Assembly: GCA_046291695.1 (NCBI GenBank)
Contig: JBKBSO010000002.1
Coordinates: 124,001-188,000, forward strand
Reading direction: 5' to 3'
DNA: 64,000 nucleotides
Origin: PNNG01 sp046291695
Lineage (GTDB): Bacteria; Bacteroidota; Bacteroidia; UBA7662
In this document: in pieces, positions 28,917-37,787 of the stretch
Numbering within the stretch: the stretch's first letter is position 1
Layout of the letters: every line of letters starts with the position of its first letter
Program-made: the position numbers and the translations under genes
Notes under the pieces: generated by a model
Told to the model about the DNA's origin: nothing
Database searches by the model: none
What the model saw: only the letters and a program-made list of their open reading frames with translations

Positions 28917-30092
28917 ATGGCCCAAAACATCTACCTCGATTATAACGCCACTACCCCCGTGCATCCCGAGGTGCTGCAGCAAATGTTGCCCTGGTTCAGC
29001 ACCGATTTTGGCAATGCCGGCAGCCGTACGCATGCCTACGGCTGGAAAGCTGCCGCAGCTGTTAAGCAAGCGCGCGAAGCAGTAACTGAGTTGATAGCTG
29101 GCCAAAATGGCAAGCTCATTTTTTGCTCAGGAGCCACCGAAGCCCTCAACATGGCCATAAAAGGACTTGCCGCGAGCTGGCAACATAAAAAGCGCCACTT
29201 GTTGTGCTGGGCTACCGAACATCGGGCCGTGCTCGATGTGTTTGAGCATTTAGGCCGACAGGGTTTCGAAACCCAGATTTTGCCCGTGCTACCCAGCGGC
29301 CTGCCCGATGAACAGGCCTACCTCAAGGCACTCCGCCCCGACACCCTGCTGGTGTGCGGCATGCTGGCCAATAACGAAACAGGCTGCATCTTTCCCGTGC
29401 AACAATTGGCCGAACAAGCCCATGCTGCCGGTGCCTTTTACCTCTGCGATGCCAGTCAGGCCGTAGGTAAAATCCCCGTTTCGGTGCAACAATTGGGGGT
29501 AGATATGCTGGTGCTTTCTGCCCATAAATTTTACGGCCCCAAAGGCGTTGGCGCCCTGTGGATGGCCAAAAAAGCCGGCCTCAAGCCCCAACCACTACTC
29601 CATGGCGGGGGGCACGAAGACGGCCTGCGCTCCGGCACCCTGCCAGTGCCCCTGATTGTGGGCCTCGGTGCCGCCGCACAACTGGCGGGTGAATGGATGA
29701 AAACCGGCATACAGGCGCAATCCATTATCCGAAATGCGTTTGAGGCACAATTGCAACAAGCACTTCCCGAAGTTTATGTGCAAGCTGCACAAGCCGATCG
29801 CTTGCCCAATACCAGCAACCTGCACTTGACCCATTGCCCGGCTGCTGCCATCATCAAACATGTTCGACATTTGGCCTTGGCCACTGCTTCGGCCTGTAGC
29901 TCAGCAAAAGCTGCCCCATCGCATGTGCTGCTGGCCATGTCGCTCAGTAAGCATGAGGCCGAATGTTGCCTGCGCATCAGCCTGGGTCGCGAAACAACAA
30001 CCAGGCAACTGAACGCAGCCGCCGAAGCGCTCATCAGCGCAGTACAAACCGTTCGTGCAGCATCACCCGCCTGGCTCTACCGTACGAGTTGA
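28917..30092 (+). CDS. Cysteine desulfurase (class V aminotransferase, NifS/IscS type)
   Basis: The enzyme takes sulfur from cysteine for Fe-S clusters or tRNA thiolation, using PLP. It has 391 residues. The start YLDYNATTPVHPEVL, FCSGATEALNMA, ANNETGCIFPVQQL and the PLP lysine in SAHKFYGPKGVGAL are all typical. The sulfur-carrying Cys is in ATASACSSAKAAPSHVL. An IscA-type gene follows after 49 bases, which supports a role in Fe-S assembly. Confidence 0.94.
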   Translation: MAQNIYLDYNATTPVHPEVLQQMLPWFSTDFGNAGSRTHAYGWKAAAAVKQAREAVTELIAGQNGKLIFCSGATEALNMAIKGLAASWQHKKRHLLCWATEHRAVLDVFEHLGRQGFETQILPVLPSGLPDEQAYLKALRPDTLLVCGMLANNETGCIFPVQQLAEQAHAAGAFYLCDASQAVGKIPVSVQQLGVDMLVLSAHKFYGPKGVGALWMAKKAGLKPQPLLHGGGHEDGLRSGTLPVPLIVGLGAAAQLAGEWMKTGIQAQSIIRNAFEAQLQQALPEVYVQAAQADRLPNTSNLHLTHCPAAAIIKHVRHLALATASACSSAKAAPSHVLLAMSLSKHEAECCLRISLGRETTTRQLNAAAEALISAVQTVRAASPAWLYRTS

Positions 30093-30141
30093 ACTCATTT
30101 TATGTAGTTTTGTTGATGAATGCATTCGAACCCCTTCTGCC

Positions 30142-30468
30142 ATGATCAGCATCAGTGAAAAAGCCGCCGAAAAAGTAAAACAAATGCTCCTCGAACCCGA
30201 ACAATCGGGTAAAAACCTCATTAGGGTGAGCGTGGTTAGTGGTGGCTGCTCGGGCTTGAGCTATAAAATGGATTTTGATAGCCAATCGACCGAAACTGAT
30301 GAAAAATTTGAGGACAAAGGCCTCACCCTCATTTGCGATAAAAAGAGCTTCTTTTACCTCATTGGCACCGAGCTCGACTATAGCGAAGGATTACAAGGCA
30401 AAGGCTTTCATTTTGTAAACCCCAACGCCAGTCGCACCTGCGCCTGCGGCGAGAGTTTTAGTTTGTGA
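30142..30468 (+). CDS. HesB/IscA family iron-sulfur assembly protein
   Basis: This 108-residue A-type carrier should hold or pass on Fe-S clusters or iron. The ATG at 30142 gives the family's normal N-terminus (MISISEKAAEKVKQML); a start 87 bases upstream would extend into the gap without similarity. The three conserved cysteines are present: SGGCSGLSYKM, and the C-terminal SRTCACGESFSL. It follows the desulfurase gene and probably shares its transcript. Confidence 0.93.
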   Translation: MISISEKAAEKVKQMLLEPEQSGKNLIRVSVVSGGCSGLSYKMDFDSQSTETDEKFEDKGLTLICDKKSFFYLIGTELDYSEGLQGKGFHFVNPNASRTCACGESFSL

Positions 30469-30565
30469 CAACCAGACTTACTAATCATTAGGGGCATGTA
30501 CCTGCTGCGCGGCCACAGCGAGCACGGCATTCCCCTTGCGCCTAAAAAATTGATGGTGAGGTAGG

Positions 30566-31987
30566 CTATTTTAAGTGCTTAATCCAGTCGGCAATAAGCT
30601 GAATGCTGGCTTCATCAAAGGTGATGTCTATATCGGCATATTCGCTCACCGCACCGCTTTCGGCAGGTTGAAACAGGTGATTGAGTCCTTCGAGCTCCCG
30701 CACCATTATCCGCTCATTGCCGGCTTTGCTCAAACTTTGTTTGATTCCGGCTAAATTCGATTCGGCCAAAACCTGCACATCCTTGCTACCGTTCAGTGCC
30801 AATACCGGGCATTTAACCCCAGCTAAGGCCGGTTCGGGATTATATCGGATAAAATATAAAAACCAAGGATCGAAGTAAGTACGCAGCATGCTTTGGTGTG
30901 CTGCCTCAGCTGCCTGCCTGGCTTCCACATCGCCTAAGGGCAACTTATTCAAGCTTTGGTTGAGCATCCACTGCAGGCTATCGCGCGCTTCAGCTTCCGG
31001 CAAATCGCATAACCAGCCAAAAATGCTTCGATTCACCTGCTTTTGCGAATCAATTCGAGCGCGATCAATACCTTCAGCCGCTGCAACCGCTTCCAATTGT
31101 TCGAGTAAAAGTTCGCGTACCGGAATGCCCACCCCGGCCAACAGCACCAAAAAACCAATATCCGGAGCCATGCCGTAGGCCAAGGGAGCTATCATGCCCC
31201 CTTCACTATGCCCTATGAGTCCGGTTCTTTTGGGGTCTATCTTTTTTTGTTTGCGCAAAAAGCTCCAGGCAACTACCGCATCCGAAGCAAAATCTTCGCT
31301 GGTGGCACCATTAAAATCGCCGGTCGATTGGGCCACACCCCGGTCGTCGTAGCGCAATACGGCTATACCTTGGCGTGCCAGCCGGTCGGCAAGTACCCAA
31401 AAAGGCTCATGTTCAAACACCTCTGAATTGCGGTTTTGAGGCCCCGAGCCCGAAATAAGTACCACCGCCGGAAATGGCCCTTTGCCTTGGGGTATGCTTA
31501 GCGTAGCCGCCAGGCTTAAACCAGCCGCTTTGTGCTTGATTTTAACTTGTTTTTCCTGATAAGGAAATGGGGGCGATGGTGTTTGCGGTCTGATTCTTTT
31601 GGCGGCTTGCGGCACACCAACTCCCTTTTGATGCCGGTAAAACGTGAGGGGCATTTGCATACCACCCTGACTAAAATTACCCACAATACTATCGCCTTCC
31701 ATCCACCGACCTCTATACGATAATCCGGCTTGTTGATGACTAAAACGCAATTCGTCGGACTCAACCGTAACGCTGGTGAATTTAACGCCAAAAGCTTGTT
31801 GTTTTGGGCTGTCGAAGCTGCCGGTGTAGCCATCGGAGGTCTTGCTCAAATGAATAATCAAAGGCAATTCCATGCCTTGAATACGGAGTTTTGCTTCCCA
31901 ATCGCCCTCAAATGGAGCCTGAGCAAATGAAGCAGCCGACAACAACATGAGTAGCAACAAGCAGCACGCACTAGGGTATTTCATCAT
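30566..31987 (-). CDS. Secreted alpha/beta hydrolase (S9-like family)
   Basis: With the ATG at 31987 the protein has 473 residues and a signal peptide (LLLLMLLSAASFAQ). A beta-rich N-terminal domain of about 110 residues (FEGDWEAKLRIQ...) is followed by an alpha/beta hydrolase: oxyanion region VVLISGSGPQNRNSE, nucleophile Ser in GLIGHSEGGMIAP, Asp probably in LALNGSKDVQV, and His in EGLNHLFQ. Substrates are not predictable; esters or peptides are possible. It is divergent from the reductase-like gene at 32065. Confidence 0.88.
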   Translation of the reverse strand: MMKYPSACCLLLLMLLSAASFAQAPFEGDWEAKLRIQGMELPLIIHLSKTSDGYTGSFDSPKQQAFGVKFTSVTVESDELRFSHQQAGLSYRGRWMEGDSIVGNFSQGGMQMPLTFYRHQKGVGVPQAAKRIRPQTPSPPFPYQEKQVKIKHKAAGLSLAATLSIPQGKGPFPAVVLISGSGPQNRNSEVFEHEPFWVLADRLARQGIAVLRYDDRGVAQSTGDFNGATSEDFASDAVVAWSFLRKQKKIDPKRTGLIGHSEGGMIAPLAYGMAPDIGFLVLLAGVGIPVRELLLEQLEAVAAAEGIDRARIDSQKQVNRSIFGWLCDLPEAEARDSLQWMLNQSLNKLPLGDVEARQAAEAAHQSMLRTYFDPWFLYFIRYNPEPALAGVKCPVLALNGSKDVQVLAESNLAGIKQSLSKAGNERIMVRELEGLNHLFQPAESGAVSEYADIDITFDEASIQLIADWIKHLK

Positions 31988-32064
31988 TATTTTTTTTGAG
32001 CAATATACATAATCCTCCACTATTGTACCTTTGCACACCCCAACACCCCAACCCAACACGCATC

Positions 32065-32589
32065 ATGAAAACCAAAGTATTTATTGCCATGAGCCTCGAT
32101 GGCTTCATCGCCGGCCCCAACGAATCGCTCGATTTTTTAAACCCCATGCAATTGCCCGATACCGATTATGGTTATGCCGACTTTATGGCACAAATTGATA
32201 CCGTAATCATGGGCCGCAAAACCTACGACAAGCTGCTCAGTTTTGGTGGCGATTTTCCGTTTTCCAGCCAAAAATGTGTGGTTTGGAGCCGTCAGCCTCG
32301 AATGAGCGAGACACAAGTTCAATGGCATCAAGGCCCATTGAACGATTTGCTCGAGGAGCTCGAACAATCGGGCAGCCAAAACATTTATGCCGATGGCGGG
32401 CAGTTGATCACTGCCTTGTTGCAGCTCCACAAAATCGACGAACTCATCATCTCGGTTATACCGGTCCTGCTTGGCGCAGGCACGCCCCTTTTTGGAAGCT
32501 TTGATCGCCCAGTTTCCCTTCGCTTGCTCAAACAGGAAGCTTTTGCCAGCGGCTTGGTGCAATTGCGATACGAGGCAGTTGGCTCATAA
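32065..32589 (+). CDS. Dihydrofolate reductase family protein (RibD C-terminal domain)
   Basis: The 174-residue protein starts MKTKVFIAMSLDGFIAGPNE at the ATG at 32065. It has the motifs of the RibD-C/YwjB branch: DTVIMGRKTYDKLL, a basic segment after VVWSRQP, IYADGGQLI for NADPH binding, and the ending LIISVIPVLLGAGTPLF. The family reduces pterin- or pyrimidine-like substrates with NADPH; this member's role is unknown. A TACCTTTG -7 box lies at 32026-32033. Confidence 0.9.
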   Translation: MKTKVFIAMSLDGFIAGPNESLDFLNPMQLPDTDYGYADFMAQIDTVIMGRKTYDKLLSFGGDFPFSSQKCVVWSRQPRMSETQVQWHQGPLNDLLEELEQSGSQNIYADGGQLITALLQLHKIDELIISVIPVLLGAGTPLFGSFDRPVSLRLLKQEAFASGLVQLRYEAVGS

Positions 32590-32604
32590 TCCAGCCTTGA
32601 TCCT

Positions 32605-33039
32605 TCAGCTCCTGGATTTGTGCCGCTCTAAATACGCATTAAACATCACAATTTTGGTTGAACCAATCGTTTCTAAAGCTAGCAAGTCTTTATCGCCGGT
32701 AATTAAAAAATCTGCTTATCTGCATGGTTGCAAGTACAAAAACGGCGTTCTTTTTCTCACCGCAGAGGAGGTCGAGGCTTTTGTTACTCCCCTCGCAGAC
32801 GTTATCGTTCATTTGCAACGTGTGTGCCATGAAACGGCGTTTTATGGCAGTGCTACTAGCAGCTTCGGCTGGCCGCGAGGTATCGGAGCCTTTTAGACTG
32901 CGCTGCTCACGCAGCTTGTCCTGAGGTCGCAGAGCCAAGCCTTCGGCTTACTGGTAAAGATACCGATGAACAGTTTATTTTTTAAAAAGCTTATCCAAAG
33001 ATTTGTGTCGAGGATAATGCGTTCAGGCCCCTTTACCAT
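32605..33039 (-). pseudogene. Remnant of a PIN-domain toxin, interrupted by a repeat element
   Basis: The ATG at 33039 overlaps the end of the antitoxin gene, as toxin genes often do. The first 23 codons read MVKGPERIILDTNLWISFL, the canonical PIN start with the metal-binding Asp. The frame then runs into foreign sequence and stops. At 32706-32605 a separate frame reads LITGDKDLLALETIG, the canonical PIN C-terminal motif, and ends at TGA. The middle part of about 75 residues is missing. In its place (32741-32976) lies a repeat that also occurs after 62119. The toxin is therefore inactive, as far as this sequence shows. Confidence 0.82.
32741..32976 (-). repeat. Dispersed repeat element, copy A
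   Basis: Read on the minus strand this shares several blocks with 62119-62412: AAACTGTTCATC, GCCGAAGGCTTGGCTCTGCG, AGCTGCGT(G/A)AGCAGCG, AAAAGGCTCCGAT, CGCGGCCAGCCG and GCGGTGAGAAAAAG, in the same order. It interrupts the PIN toxin gene. No transposase is encoded; exact ends are uncertain. Confidence 0.8.
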
Positions 33040-33238
33040 ACCGCTCGCTTCTCACCGCCTCTACTTCTTTCGAAATGTCATCAAGCGACAAAGCGTTTTT
33101 TTGGGCTCTTAATTTTTGAAGGATTGCTTCAAAACCCGAAGTAGGTAACTCCTGAATGGCAATAAGCTTCATATCTTCCAAATCTTTCAACAATTTGGTA
33201 GCCTTAGGGTCTAAAATATCGATACGAACGCTGCTCAT
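33023..33238 (-). CDS. Putative type II antitoxin paired with the broken PIN toxin
   Basis: This 71-residue protein (MSSVRIDILDPKATKLLKDL...) is acidic and helical after the first strand, as expected for an antitoxin that binds DNA at one end and toxin at the other. It is called an antitoxin mainly because the start of a PIN-domain gene overlaps its end by 17 bases. The frame is intact, although its toxin is destroyed. It may now be a free-standing remnant. Confidence 0.72.
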   Translation of the reverse strand: MSSVRIDILDPKATKLLKDLEDMKLIAIQELPTSGFEAILQKLRAQKNALSLDDISKEVEAVRSERYGKGA

Positions 33239-33369
33239 ACTACAAATTTACTTAAAGTACCGCATATCGCGACTTCACCTATTTCTTCTTCCATGCATTT
33301 CTGCCCACACCCCTCTTAACATCCCACGACATTCACGCACAGTTAACCACAGCTCCCAAAAAATAGTCC

Positions 33370-33377
33370 TAGCTTTG
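33370..33377 (+). promoter_or_regulatory. -7 element before the MATE gene
   Basis: TAGCTTTG fits TAnnTTTG and ends seven bases before the ATG, so the mRNA would have almost no leader. The -33 part is unclear. Confidence 0.5.
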
Positions 33378-33384
33378 CGGCCTC

Positions 33385-34770
33385 ATGAAAAAGTGGATCG
33401 ACAATATCAAGTTGGCGCTCAGCGGACAAGAGCAAGATTACACCAGCGGCAGCATCCGATTGGCCATCTTTTTATTGGCCATTCCCATGATGCTCGAAAT
33501 GGTGATGGAATCGCTCTTTGCCGTGGTCGACATCTTTTTTGTAGGCAAGCTGGGCGTAGCGGCTGTGGCTACCGTGGGGCTTACCGAATCGGTGATCACC
33601 ATCATTTACGCCATTTCCATTGGCCTGAGCATGGCTGCCACAGCCCTTGTGGCGCGTAGAATCGGCGAAAAAAACCACAAAGCCGCAGCCGACACTGCTT
33701 TTCAAGCCATTGTGCTGAGCAGCCTCACGGCCATTGGCTTGGGCATTTTGGGCTATGTGTATGCCGCCGATTTGTTGCGCTTCATGGGCGCCGAAGAAGC
33801 GGTCATTTCCGAAGGGGTGGGCTACACCCGCATCATCTTTTTAGGCAACCTGCCCATCATGCTGCTGTTTTTGATCAATGGCATTTTTAGGGGTGCCGGC
33901 AAGCCTGCCATTGCCATGCGATCGCTTTGGCTGGCCAATGGCTTAAACATCCTGCTCGACCCACTCCTGATATTTGGCATCGGCATTTTCCCCGAAATGG
34001 GCATCGAAGGTGCCGCTTGGGCCACCACCATCGGCCGCTCAGTAGGCGTACTCTATCAATTGTATCACCTACTCTTGAAACCGGGCAATATGCGCTTAAC
34101 TCGTCTCAACCTGGTGATCCAAAGGCAAACCGTGCTCACCATTTTGCGTGTAGGCGCCGGAGGGATGGGGCAATTCCTCATCGAATCGGCCTCGTGGATT
34201 GTGCTCACTCGCATTGTGGCCTCATCGGGCAGTATTGCTGTGGCGGGTTGGACAGTGGCCATACGCATCGTCATATTTACCCTGCTACCGGCCATGGGAC
34301 TCGCCAATGCGGCTACCACCCTGGTAGGACAAAATCTAGGCGCCGGGCATCCCGATCGGGCCGAAGCCTCGGTCTGGAAAGCCGCCTGGTACAATGCTGT
34401 ATTTTTAGGCATCTGCTCCATGGTATTTATCCTTTTCGGCGATCAGGTGATTGGCATCTTCAACAACGATCCGGGCGTATTACTCGTGGGCAAAAAAGCG
34501 CTTTTTGTACTCTGCCTGGGCTATGTATTTTTTGCCTATGGCATGGTCATCGCCCAGAGTTTCAATGGCGCCGGCGATACCTTTACACCCACCCTCATCA
34601 ACATTGTAATGTTTTGGCTGTTCGAAATACCCCTGGCCTGGTACCTGGCCATGCACCTCAACTGGGGAGCTTCGGGCGTGTTTTGGTCGGTGGCCATTGC
34701 CCACAGCTTGCATGCGCTGGTGAGCATTTATATTTTCCGACTGGGCCGCTGGAAACTGGTGAAGGTGTAA
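33385..34770 (+). CDS. MATE family efflux transporter
   Basis: This 461-residue inner-membrane protein exports organic cations or drugs in exchange for H+ or Na+. It has about 12 membrane helices in two similar halves. MATE features are visible: the first helix around AIPMMLEMVMESLFAVVDIF, LMAATALVARRIGEK-like SMAATALVARRIGE, INGIFRGAGKPAIAM in the first half, and TTLVGQNLGAGHPDRAE and SFNGAGDTFTPT in the second. The substrate is unknown. It stands in its own transcription unit with a very short leader. Confidence 0.94.
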   Translation: MKKWIDNIKLALSGQEQDYTSGSIRLAIFLLAIPMMLEMVMESLFAVVDIFFVGKLGVAAVATVGLTESVITIIYAISIGLSMAATALVARRIGEKNHKAAADTAFQAIVLSSLTAIGLGILGYVYAADLLRFMGAEEAVISEGVGYTRIIFLGNLPIMLLFLINGIFRGAGKPAIAMRSLWLANGLNILLDPLLIFGIGIFPEMGIEGAAWATTIGRSVGVLYQLYHLLLKPGNMRLTRLNLVIQRQTVLTILRVGAGGMGQFLIESASWIVLTRIVASSGSIAVAGWTVAIRIVIFTLLPAMGLANAATTLVGQNLGAGHPDRAEASVWKAAWYNAVFLGICSMVFILFGDQVIGIFNNDPGVLLVGKKALFVLCLGYVFFAYGMVIAQSFNGAGDTFTPTLINIVMFWLFEIPLAWYLAMHLNWGASGVFWSVAIAHSLHALVSIYIFRLGRWKLVKV

Positions 34771-34848
34771 GTGCTTCAGCCGCCAAAAAGACGATAAACG
34801 ACACAACAAAGCAAAGCATGATAAAGTACAATTTACGTACTTAGCAGC

Positions 34849-35706
34849 ATGTATCTCAAAATTTGGCTGGTTATTGCCCTTTTTATCCTGATTAGCTGGT
34901 TGGGCAAGCTTATTTACAGCCAAAAGCGGCGCAAAGGCAAATTGGTTGTCAGCTACAACATCCGTTTCGATACCTCCAAAGATGGCCCAAATGCCTGGCC
35001 GCACCGCAAAAAACGGCTGGCGAATCAACTGCTTAGTCATCAACCTGCCCTCATTGGCATGCAAGAAGTATTGCACCACCAACTTACCGATTTGCTCGAG
35101 CTTTTTCCAGCGTATTATCAATATATTGGGGTTGGGCGCGATGATGGCCGACAAAGGGGCGAATATGCGCCCATTTGGTACGATAATCGGCACTTTCGGC
35201 TATTGCAACAAGGCAATTTCTGGTTGAGCGAAAACCCCGAAAGGCCAAGCAAAGGCTGGGATGCCGCCTGCTACCGTATTTGCACTTGGGCCGCTTTCGA
35301 AACCCTGAATGAAAAACGCAACTTGTGGGTTTTTAACACCCATCTCGATCATCAAGGGGCCGAAGCCCGCCAGCAATCGGCCCAGCTGCTCCACCAAATG
35401 GCAAGCCGCATACCCGCTGGCGATCCGGTGCTGCTCATGGGCGACTTCAACAGCCAACCGCAAGATGCCCCCTACCAATACCTGAGTGAAGCAGGATGGC
35501 TCGATAGCCGGGCAACCGCCGAAAAGCGTGAAGGGCCAATAGGCACTTTTCCTGGATTTGGTGGTGAACGTCTCGAAAAACGAATAGACTACCTGTTTTA
35601 CAAAAATCTTCCCCCGCCCCATGGCTACCTTGTAGACGGCCCACCCGACCGTGAACAACCTTTTGCCTCCGACCACCTGCCTGTAATGGTATGTGTGGCC
35701 TTGTAG
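34849..35706 (+). CDS. Endonuclease/exonuclease/phosphatase family protein, membrane-anchored
   Basis: The 285-residue protein has an N-terminal membrane segment (IWLVIALFILISWLGKLIY) and then an EEP fold: VSYNIRFDTS, the metal-binding Glu in LIGMQEVLHHQ, NTHLDHQGAEARQQSA, LLMGDFNSQP, RIDYLF and the closing His in SDHLPVMV. Family members cut phosphodiester bonds in nucleic acids, lipids or sugars; the substrate is open. A small inverted repeat AAGTAC/GTACTT stands at 34824-34841 just before it. Confidence 0.9.
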   Translation: MYLKIWLVIALFILISWLGKLIYSQKRRKGKLVVSYNIRFDTSKDGPNAWPHRKKRLANQLLSHQPALIGMQEVLHHQLTDLLELFPAYYQYIGVGRDDGRQRGEYAPIWYDNRHFRLLQQGNFWLSENPERPSKGWDAACYRICTWAAFETLNEKRNLWVFNTHLDHQGAEARQQSAQLLHQMASRIPAGDPVLLMGDFNSQPQDAPYQYLSEAGWLDSRATAEKREGPIGTFPGFGGERLEKRIDYLFYKNLPPPHGYLVDGPPDREQPFASDHLPVMVCVAL

Positions 35707-35793
35707 CCGGTTTTAAACGTTTACAAATACTTACAAACGGTTACAAACGTTTAACTACCGGATAATAGCTGCTTGCCTTTGCAACTTGCAGGC
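35707..35793. repeat. 10-bp iterated repeat inside an inverted repeat, before the helicase gene
   Basis: TTACAAATAC, TTACAAACGG and TTACAAACGT follow each other exactly every 10 bases (35721-35750). They are flanked by CCGGTTTTAAACGT (35708-35721) and, inverted, ACGTTTAACTACCGG. The spacing of one helical turn suggests a protein-binding array; it could instead form a weak hairpin terminator for the gene before it. Confidence 0.6.
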
Positions 35794-37470
35794 ATGAAAC
35801 AACTTACCGATGAACAACAAGCCATACTCGCCACTACAGGCGATTTAAAAATCAATGCAGTGGCCGGATCGGGTAAAACCACCACGCTGGTTGAATACGC
35901 TCGCACCCGTCCCAAAGGCAGCAAAATATTGTACCTCGCCTTCAACCGAACAGTACGCGAAGAGGCAAGCAAACGATTTGCTGGCTTCAGCGACTGGCAA
36001 ATCAAAGCCGAAACGGCACATTCCCTGGCCTATAAAGCCGTGGTTAAGGGCAAAAAACTGCAACTTAGTAATGGCTTCAAAGCTTATGAACTGGCCGATT
36101 TTCTCAAAATCAAAAGTAAAGACCCTGAAATTCGCTATTTGCTGGCCACGCATAGCCAACGTTATTTGAATCAATTTCTCAACAGTCCACTCCAAAAACA
36201 TACCGAGCTTAATTACGCGGCCAGTCTTACCGAACCTGCTTCTCGCAATTTTGCCGATCGTTTCGCCGAAGACCTGGTGGGTTTTACAGGAAAATTACTC
36301 CAAGGCATCGAATCCGGTGCATTGGCTTGTCCACACGATTATTACCTGAAACAGTTTCAGCTTAAACATCCACGACTCTCCTTCGACTACATCCTTTTCG
36401 ATGAAGGACAGGATGCCAGCGGCGTTATGCTCCATATCCTGCTCCGACAATCGGCTACCAAATTGGTGGTGGGCGATGTACATCAACAGATATATGGTTG
36501 GCGCCAGGCCGTAAACTCCCTTCAGCAACTGCCCTTCCCAACCTGCCACCTGAGCAACAGTTTTCGCTTTCCCCCCGAAATTGCCGACATGGCCATGCGG
36601 GTGCTATCTTGGAAGCAGCTCTTACCTCAACCCTTCGAAAGTATGCAAATCACCGGCTTGGGAAAAACCGCTAAAGTGGCCAACCGAGCAACCCTTGCAC
36701 GATCCAACCTCTTTTTACTCGATCGGGCCATTCAACTTTTGCAAAACGAACAAGTCAGCGGCATTTGGTTCGAAGGCAACTTATCGGCATACACCTTTGC
36801 TTCCGATGGCACATCTATTTTCGACGTGCTCGCGCTGCAACGCGGCGCAGTGCATAAAGTTAAAGACGCCTTGCTACGCGGACTCGGAAGTTTCGAAAAA
36901 CTGGAAGAATACCTCGAAAAAGCCGAAGAACCCGAACTGGCCATGATTACCGAAATGGTACGTAAATATGGAGATGCATTACCGGGCTATATCAACGCCC
37001 TCAAAAATTTACATGTAGCCCCCAACGATCGCCACAAAGCCGATATGATTTTCAGTACCGTACACCGCAGTAAAGGACTGGAATACGACGAAGTGCAGCT
37101 CACCACCGACTTTGTATCAGCCGAAAAAATTCATAAAAGCCTGCTCGAAGCCGACAAACACAAACTCCATCGACTCAATGAAGAAATAAACTTGTTGTAT
37201 GTGGCCATGACACGTGCCCGATACCAACTCAAACTGCCGGTAAGTTTATGGCCGCCCAGTGCTGTGAGTCCCGTCATACCCGAAAGTACCGAAATGCCTG
37301 CATTTCGACGCCGGCGACCGAACTACATCAACAGCCACGAGCAACAGCATTGGGAGTGGGGTCGGGTGTTGCACCGACTCGAAGAGCCCGACGAGACCTA
37401 TCTACACGACTGGCTACAAGACGAAATGCTTCAAATAACCAAAGAGGATGCTGATGTCCCGGATGACTAA
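35794..37470 (+). CDS. UvrD/Rep-like superfamily 1 DNA helicase
   Basis: The ATG at 35794 gives 558 residues. Helicase motifs are in order: Q-motif LTDEQQAIL, Walker A AVAGSGKTTTLVEYA, Ia LAFNRTVREEA, II ILFDEGQDAS, III VVGDVHQQIYGWRQAV, IV SFRFPPEIA, V STVHRSKGLEYDEV, and VI YVAMTRARYQLKLP. Motif II has DEGQD where DEAQD is usual. The protein is shorter than UvrD (about 720), lacking much of the accessory domains. A role in repair or replication is likely; the family is sure, the exact role is not. Confidence 0.92.
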   Translation: MKQLTDEQQAILATTGDLKINAVAGSGKTTTLVEYARTRPKGSKILYLAFNRTVREEASKRFAGFSDWQIKAETAHSLAYKAVVKGKKLQLSNGFKAYELADFLKIKSKDPEIRYLLATHSQRYLNQFLNSPLQKHTELNYAASLTEPASRNFADRFAEDLVGFTGKLLQGIESGALACPHDYYLKQFQLKHPRLSFDYILFDEGQDASGVMLHILLRQSATKLVVGDVHQQIYGWRQAVNSLQQLPFPTCHLSNSFRFPPEIADMAMRVLSWKQLLPQPFESMQITGLGKTAKVANRATLARSNLFLLDRAIQLLQNEQVSGIWFEGNLSAYTFASDGTSIFDVLALQRGAVHKVKDALLRGLGSFEKLEEYLEKAEEPELAMITEMVRKYGDALPGYINALKNLHVAPNDRHKADMIFSTVHRSKGLEYDEVQLTTDFVSAEKIHKSLLEADKHKLHRLNEEINLLYVAMTRARYQLKLPVSLWPPSAVSPVIPESTEMPAFRRRRPNYINSHEQQHWEWGRVLHRLEEPDETYLHDWLQDEMLQITKEDADVPDD

Positions 37471-37787
37471 AACAAAAATGGCTTATCCACCCGACTTCCA
37501 TTAAACAGCAATAGTGCGTTGTTTTTAACGGCTACGTTTAGGTGGCTCGCTTTCCGATGAACAGCGACAATGGACATAAAAAGGTTTATCTCCAATACAC
37601 AGCTTCGCATATCAGTGCATCTAGCGGCTTTTCCTTCACGCGAGCTAGAGGTGCCTTTGCTGGTGCATACTATGTACTTTCAACCGGGCTCGCTGAGATA
37701 AAGCCTACGACTTTAGTTGCAATCATGCAGATGGCTAAAAACAAAATCCGGGGAATAGCCGTATTTTTGCCCCCTTATTCCTAAAAC
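37471..37787. other. Gap before pdxJ, promoter at its end
   Basis: I support no gene in these 317 bases; a frame of 80 codons (from 37542) has no recognisable features. A -7 box TATTTTTG stands at 37762-37769, 18 bases before pdxJ. A loose inverted repeat TCTAGC/GCTAGA spans 37620-37649. Confidence 0.45.

Noticed and set aside
33927..34844. Rightward open frame of 305 codons inside the MATE gene.
   Set aside because: It is a shifted reading of the MATE gene, rich in His and Arg, with no domain signature.
35721..35750. Short phased repeats considered as a CRISPR array.
   Set aside because: Units are only 10 bases without spacers; no cas genes are in the window.
37542..37784. 80-codon frame before pdxJ.
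   Set aside because: No similarity recognised, and it contains the pdxJ promoter.
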